Origin: an uncultured Prevotellaceae bacterium
GTDB taxonomy: Bacteria; Bacteroidota; Bacteroidia; Bacteroidales; Bacteroidaceae
Direction: 5' to 3'
Assembly: GCA_902477365.1 (NCBI GenBank)
Contig: CABSGW010000020.1
Coordinates: 1 to 17,979, forward strand
Length of the DNA: 17,979 nucleotides
Part shown: positions 16,049 to 17,979 of the stretch, piece after piece
How the letters are laid out: every line of letters begins with the position of its first letter
How positions within the stretch are numbered: position 1 is the first letter of the stretch
Notes under the pieces: model-generated
What the model was told of the DNA's origin: nothing
What the model saw: the letters and a program-made list of their open reading frames with translations, nothing else
Databases searched by the model: none
Made by a program: the position numbers and the translations under genes

Positions 16049-16975
16049 TTAAATCCATGTTTTTCGCTTAAAATACCATACGAATGCCACGGTAATGCCC
16101 ACGGTAAGCATCAAAGCCACCGGGAATCCCCAAGCCCAATTCTCCATGCCGTTGACCAGGTTCATGCCGAGCAAACTGGCGATGAGCGTGGGAAACATGA
16201 GGATAATGGAGATGGAGGTCAACATCTTCATCACGCCGCTCGTGTTGTTGTTGATGATATTGGCGTAGGTGTCCATCGTCGAGTCGAGGATGTTGGCATA
16301 GATGGATGTCGTCTCGCGTGCCTGGCTCATCTCGATGTTGACATCCTCGATTAGGTCGGCGTCCAGTTCGTCCACCGGAAGTTTGAACTTCAGTTTGGAG
16401 AGCAGGGTTTCATTGCCTCGGATGGAAGTGATGAAATAAGTCAGACTGTCTTGCAGGCGCGACAAGTTGATGAGGTCCACGTTGTCCACGTTACGATCCA
16501 AGTGTTGCTTGGCTTTCTCGATGAGCAGGTTGATTTGCTTCAGCCGTTTCAGGTACCACACGGCAGACGAAAGGAACAGGCGGAACACCATGTCTACAGA
16601 GTCGGTGAATCCCAATCCGCGTTTTTGCTGATAGCTTACGAAGTCTATCATCATGTTCGTCTCGAAATTGCACACGGTGATACACACCTCTTTGTTCAGG
16701 ATGATACCGAGGGGAATGGTCGTATAAGGCGTACGCGAGCGTACTTCTTTCACGTAGGGGATACGCAGGATGATGAGTATCCAACCGTCGTCGAACTCAT
16801 AGCGGGCACGCTCGTCGGTATCGGCGATGTCCATTAAGAAGTAATCGGGAATGTGGAGCGTATTCTCCAGATAATCTATGTCGTCCTGAGTCGGACAAGT
16901 AACCTGTACCCAGCAGTTGGGTTCCCACTTTTCGAGCGTGCGCAGGCCGCGGTTTGTATTCCAGTATGTTCGCAT
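16049..16975 (-). CDS. corA: CorA-family magnesium/cobalt transport protein (308 aa)
   Basis: CorA proteins are homopentameric inner-membrane channels for Mg2+, Co2+ or Ni2+. The large cytosolic N-terminal domain ends in a long helix, followed by two C-terminal membrane helices (about residues 246-269 and 280-302). The family-defining GMN motif is present at 270-272 ('SLLGMNLVNGMEN'), although the residue before it is Leu rather than the usual Tyr. The C-terminus is short and basic ('WYFKRKTWI'), as in the family, and the length is normal. The ATG at 16975 is preceded by GGAGG with 10-nt spacing. A promoter lies about 125 bp upstream, giving a long leader with possible regulatory structure. 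The gene sits between rsmA and the DUF349-protein gene on the same strand. Metal specificity is not readable from the sequence, and ZntB-type Zn transport is a less likely alternative. Confidence 0.93.
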   Translation of the reverse strand: MRTYWNTNRGLRTLEKWEPNCWVQVTCPTQDDIDYLENTLHIPDYFLMDIADTDERARYEFDDGWILIILRIPYVKEVRSRTPYTTIPLGIILNKEVCITVCNFETNMMIDFVSYQQKRGLGFTDSVDMVFRLFLSSAVWYLKRLKQINLLIEKAKQHLDRNVDNVDLINLSRLQDSLTYFITSIRGNETLLSKLKFKLPVDELDADLIEDVNIEMSQARETTSIYANILDSTMDTYANIINNNTSGVMKMLTSISIILMFPTLIASLLGMNLVNGMENWAWGFPVALMLTVGITVAFVWYFKRKTWI

Positions 16976-16985
16976 GAATAAAAAT

Positions 16986-17011
16986 CCTCCATAATTATAA
17001 CGGAACGGAGG
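16986..17011 (-). promoter_or_regulatory. Possible hairpin masking a Shine-Dalgarno-like GGAGG upstream of corA
   Basis: On the minus strand CCTCC (17011-17007) can pair with GGAGG (16990-16986). Adding a G-U and a U-A pair gives a stem of about seven base pairs with a 12-nt loop. GGAGG is 10 nt from the corA ATG. The same CCTCC can instead pair with an upstream GGAG (17018-17015) around a CTGC loop. The two structures are mutually exclusive, so the leader could switch between masked and open forms. The pairing was found by eye without energy calculation. Confidence 0.4.
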
Positions 17012-17037
17012 CAGCTCCTTGCAAACCTCTGTCCTAC

Positions 17038-17070
17038 TTAGTTCATATTTTCCGCGTGATAATCGTCCAT
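17038..17070 (-). CDS. Possible 10-codon leader ORF in the corA 5' UTR
   Basis: The frame reads MDDYHAENMN and ends with TAA, 62 nt before the corA ATG and about 25 nt after the predicted transcript start. Its ATG follows TTTATTTAAA, an A/T-rich context common at Bacteroides starts. Short upstream ORFs control some enterobacterial Mg2+ transporter genes, which makes the position suggestive. Nothing in the sequence proves translation, and ORFs this short arise readily by chance. Confidence 0.3.
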   Translation of the reverse strand: MDDYHAENMN

Positions 17071-17100
17071 TTTAAATAAACACTGTGATAAATTGCGGTG

Positions 17101-17132
17101 CAAAGATACGATAAACCGCTTGAAGTTACAAA
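17101..17132 (-). promoter_or_regulatory. Promoter of corA (Bacteroides -33/-7 type)
   Basis: On the minus strand TTTG (17132-17129) is followed after exactly 20 bp by TATCTTTG (17108-17101), an essentially perfect match to the Bacteroides TTTG - 19 to 21 bp - TAnnTTTG promoter. Transcription would start near 17094, leaving a leader of about 118 nt before the corA ATG. Confidence 0.75.
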
Positions 17133-17133
17133 T

Positions 17134-17160
17134 AAAAAAATGGCTTTGAGGCCGTTTTTT
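17134..17160 (-). terminator. Probable intrinsic terminator of rsmA
   Basis: On the minus strand GGC, a CTCAAA loop and GCC form a short stem. It extends through one mismatch into an A6/T6 duplex, and T7 follows the hairpin. It lies 17 nt beyond the rsmA stop and just upstream of the corA promoter, separating the two transcripts. The G/C core is short, so efficiency is uncertain. Confidence 0.5.
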
Positions 17161-17176
17161 CTATCTTTTTCCCGGA

Positions 17177-17979
17177 TTATGCCGTTTCGGAAGTTTCCCG
17201 GGCCACGGCATTGGTCAGATTGACGAATTCGGCCACGGATAATTGCTCCGGACGGCGGCCGAAAATCTCGGCGGAGAGAAATTCGGTGTGGTCTTTAGGC
17301 TGCCGTCCTTCCTGTTGTGCCTTGTGGTCGGCATCTGCCAGCACAGGGCGGATGGAGTTGCGAAGCACTTTGCGCCGTTGGTTGAATGTGGTTTTCACCA
17401 CTTGTTTGAAGAGCCGCTCGTCGCAGCCTAAGTCCGTCGTGGCGTTGCGTGTCATACGGATGACCGCGCTCTTCACCTTGGGGGGAGGGTTGAATACGTG
17501 TTCATGTACCGTGAACAGGTATTCCACGCTGTACCATGCCTGGAGCAGTACGCTCAGGATGCCGTAGGTTTTGCTGCCCGGTCCGGCGGCGATGCGTTCC
17601 GCCACTTCTTTCTGTATCATGCCCGTACAGCAAGGGATAAGGTCCTTGTAGTCGAGCATCTTGAAGAATATCTGGCTGGAAATGTTATAAGGGTAGTTGC
17701 CCGTAAGTACGAACGGCTGTCCGCCGAACGTCCGTTCCAGATGCATTTTCAGGAAATCGTCTTCTATGATGTTTTCTTCCAGTTGGGGATAGTGGGTGCG
17801 CAGGTAGGCCACGGATTCGAAATCAATCTCGATCACTTTGAGGGGGCGGTCTTTGCGCACGAGGAACTGGGTCATGACACCCATGCCCGGCCCCACTTCG
17901 AGCACCGGGATTCCGGGGCAGGTATCCACCGTATCGGCGATGTCCTGTGCGATTTTCAGGTCTTTTAAAAAATGCTGTC
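17177..17979 (-). CDS. rsmA: 16S rRNA dimethyladenosine transferase RsmA/KsgA, 5' end beyond the window
   Basis: The enzyme transfers four methyl groups from S-adenosylmethionine to two adjacent adenines near the 3' end of 16S rRNA during small-subunit assembly. The visible 266 residues begin with 'QHFLKDLKIAQDIADT', the conserved N-terminal motif of the family, so only about ten residues are missing. The SAM-binding motif 'LEVGPGMGVMTQFL' and the catalytic 'GNYPYNIS' motif (Asn-Tyr-Pro-Tyr codons at 17698-17684) are intact. The C-terminal 'FNQRRKVLRNS' segment is also typical. The GTG at 17929 that opens a shorter frame is internal, because the conserved N-terminal motif lies upstream of it. 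This is a housekeeping gene and marks the right side of the window as core chromosome. Confidence 0.95.
   Translation of the reverse strand, partial: QHFLKDLKIAQDIADTVDTCPGIPVLEVGPGMGVMTQFLVRKDRPLKVIEIDFESVAYLRTHYPQLEENIIEDDFLKMHLERTFGGQPFVLTGNYPYNISSQIFFKMLDYKDLIPCCTGMIQKEVAERIAAGPGSKTYGILSVLLQAWYSVEYLFTVHEHVFNPPPKVKSAVIRMTRNATTDLGCDERLFKQVVKTTFNQRRKVLRNSIRPVLADADHKAQQEGRQPKDHTEFLSAEIFGRRPEQLSVAEFVNLTNAVARETSETA

Noticed and set aside
16451..16837. Plus-strand open frame opposite corA
   Set aside because: It is the reverse frame of the CorA cytosolic domain, with no independent start signal or domain.
17498..17968. Plus-strand open frame opposite rsmA
   Set aside because: It is antisense to highly conserved methyltransferase motifs and encodes no recognisable domain.

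Overview
The window looks like a chromosomal segment of a gut-type Bacteroidales (Bacteroides/Phocaeicola-like). The reasons are a hybrid two-component sensor of the polysaccharide-utilisation type, secreted multi-domain glycoside hydrolases, promoter elements fitting the Bacteroides TTTG / TAnnTTTG pattern, A/T-rich start regions with little Shine-Dalgarno signal, and a CorA - DUF349 protein - RsmA neighbourhood. The genus is inferred from these features only.

Positions 1-3204 (minus strand) hold the N-terminal 1068 residues of a hybrid two-component system (HTCS): signal peptide, beta-propeller sensor, Y_Y_Y domain, one membrane helix and a histidine kinase. The gene leaves the window just before the expected receiver and AraC-type domains. 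A short divergent intergenic region (3205-3393) carries one TAnnTTTG element for each direction and a pair of TGTAAC hexamers exactly 21 bp apart.

Positions 3394-14001 (plus strand) form a tight three-gene glycan-degradation operon. The first gene encodes a 2062-residue secreted fusion: a GH2-type glycosidase, a beta-sandwich module, a GH29 alpha-L-fucosidase-type glycosidase, a second copy of the same module, and a Bacteroidetes surface-protein tail. A GH3 enzyme follows after 10 bp. A GH43 enzyme with two accessory domains overlaps the GH3 gene by 10 bp. The HTCS probably senses a breakdown product of the target glycan and activates the operon. The enzyme set suggests a fucose- and arabinose/xylose- or galactose-decorated plant polysaccharide, but the substrate cannot be read from the sequence. 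No SusC/SusD pair lies in the window.

Positions 14062-17979 (minus strand) look like core chromosome and are visibly richer in G+C at third positions. They hold a strong intrinsic terminator, a DUF349-repeat protein, a CorA-type Mg2+/Co2+ channel, and the 16S rRNA dimethyltransferase RsmA/KsgA, which is cut at its 5' end by the window edge. The corA leader is unusual: a near-ideal promoter, a possible 10-codon upstream ORF, and a Shine-Dalgarno-like GGAGG that can pair with an upstream CCTCC. No tRNA, rRNA, CRISPR array, insertion sequence or integrase was seen. No gene-free stretch exceeds 300 bases.
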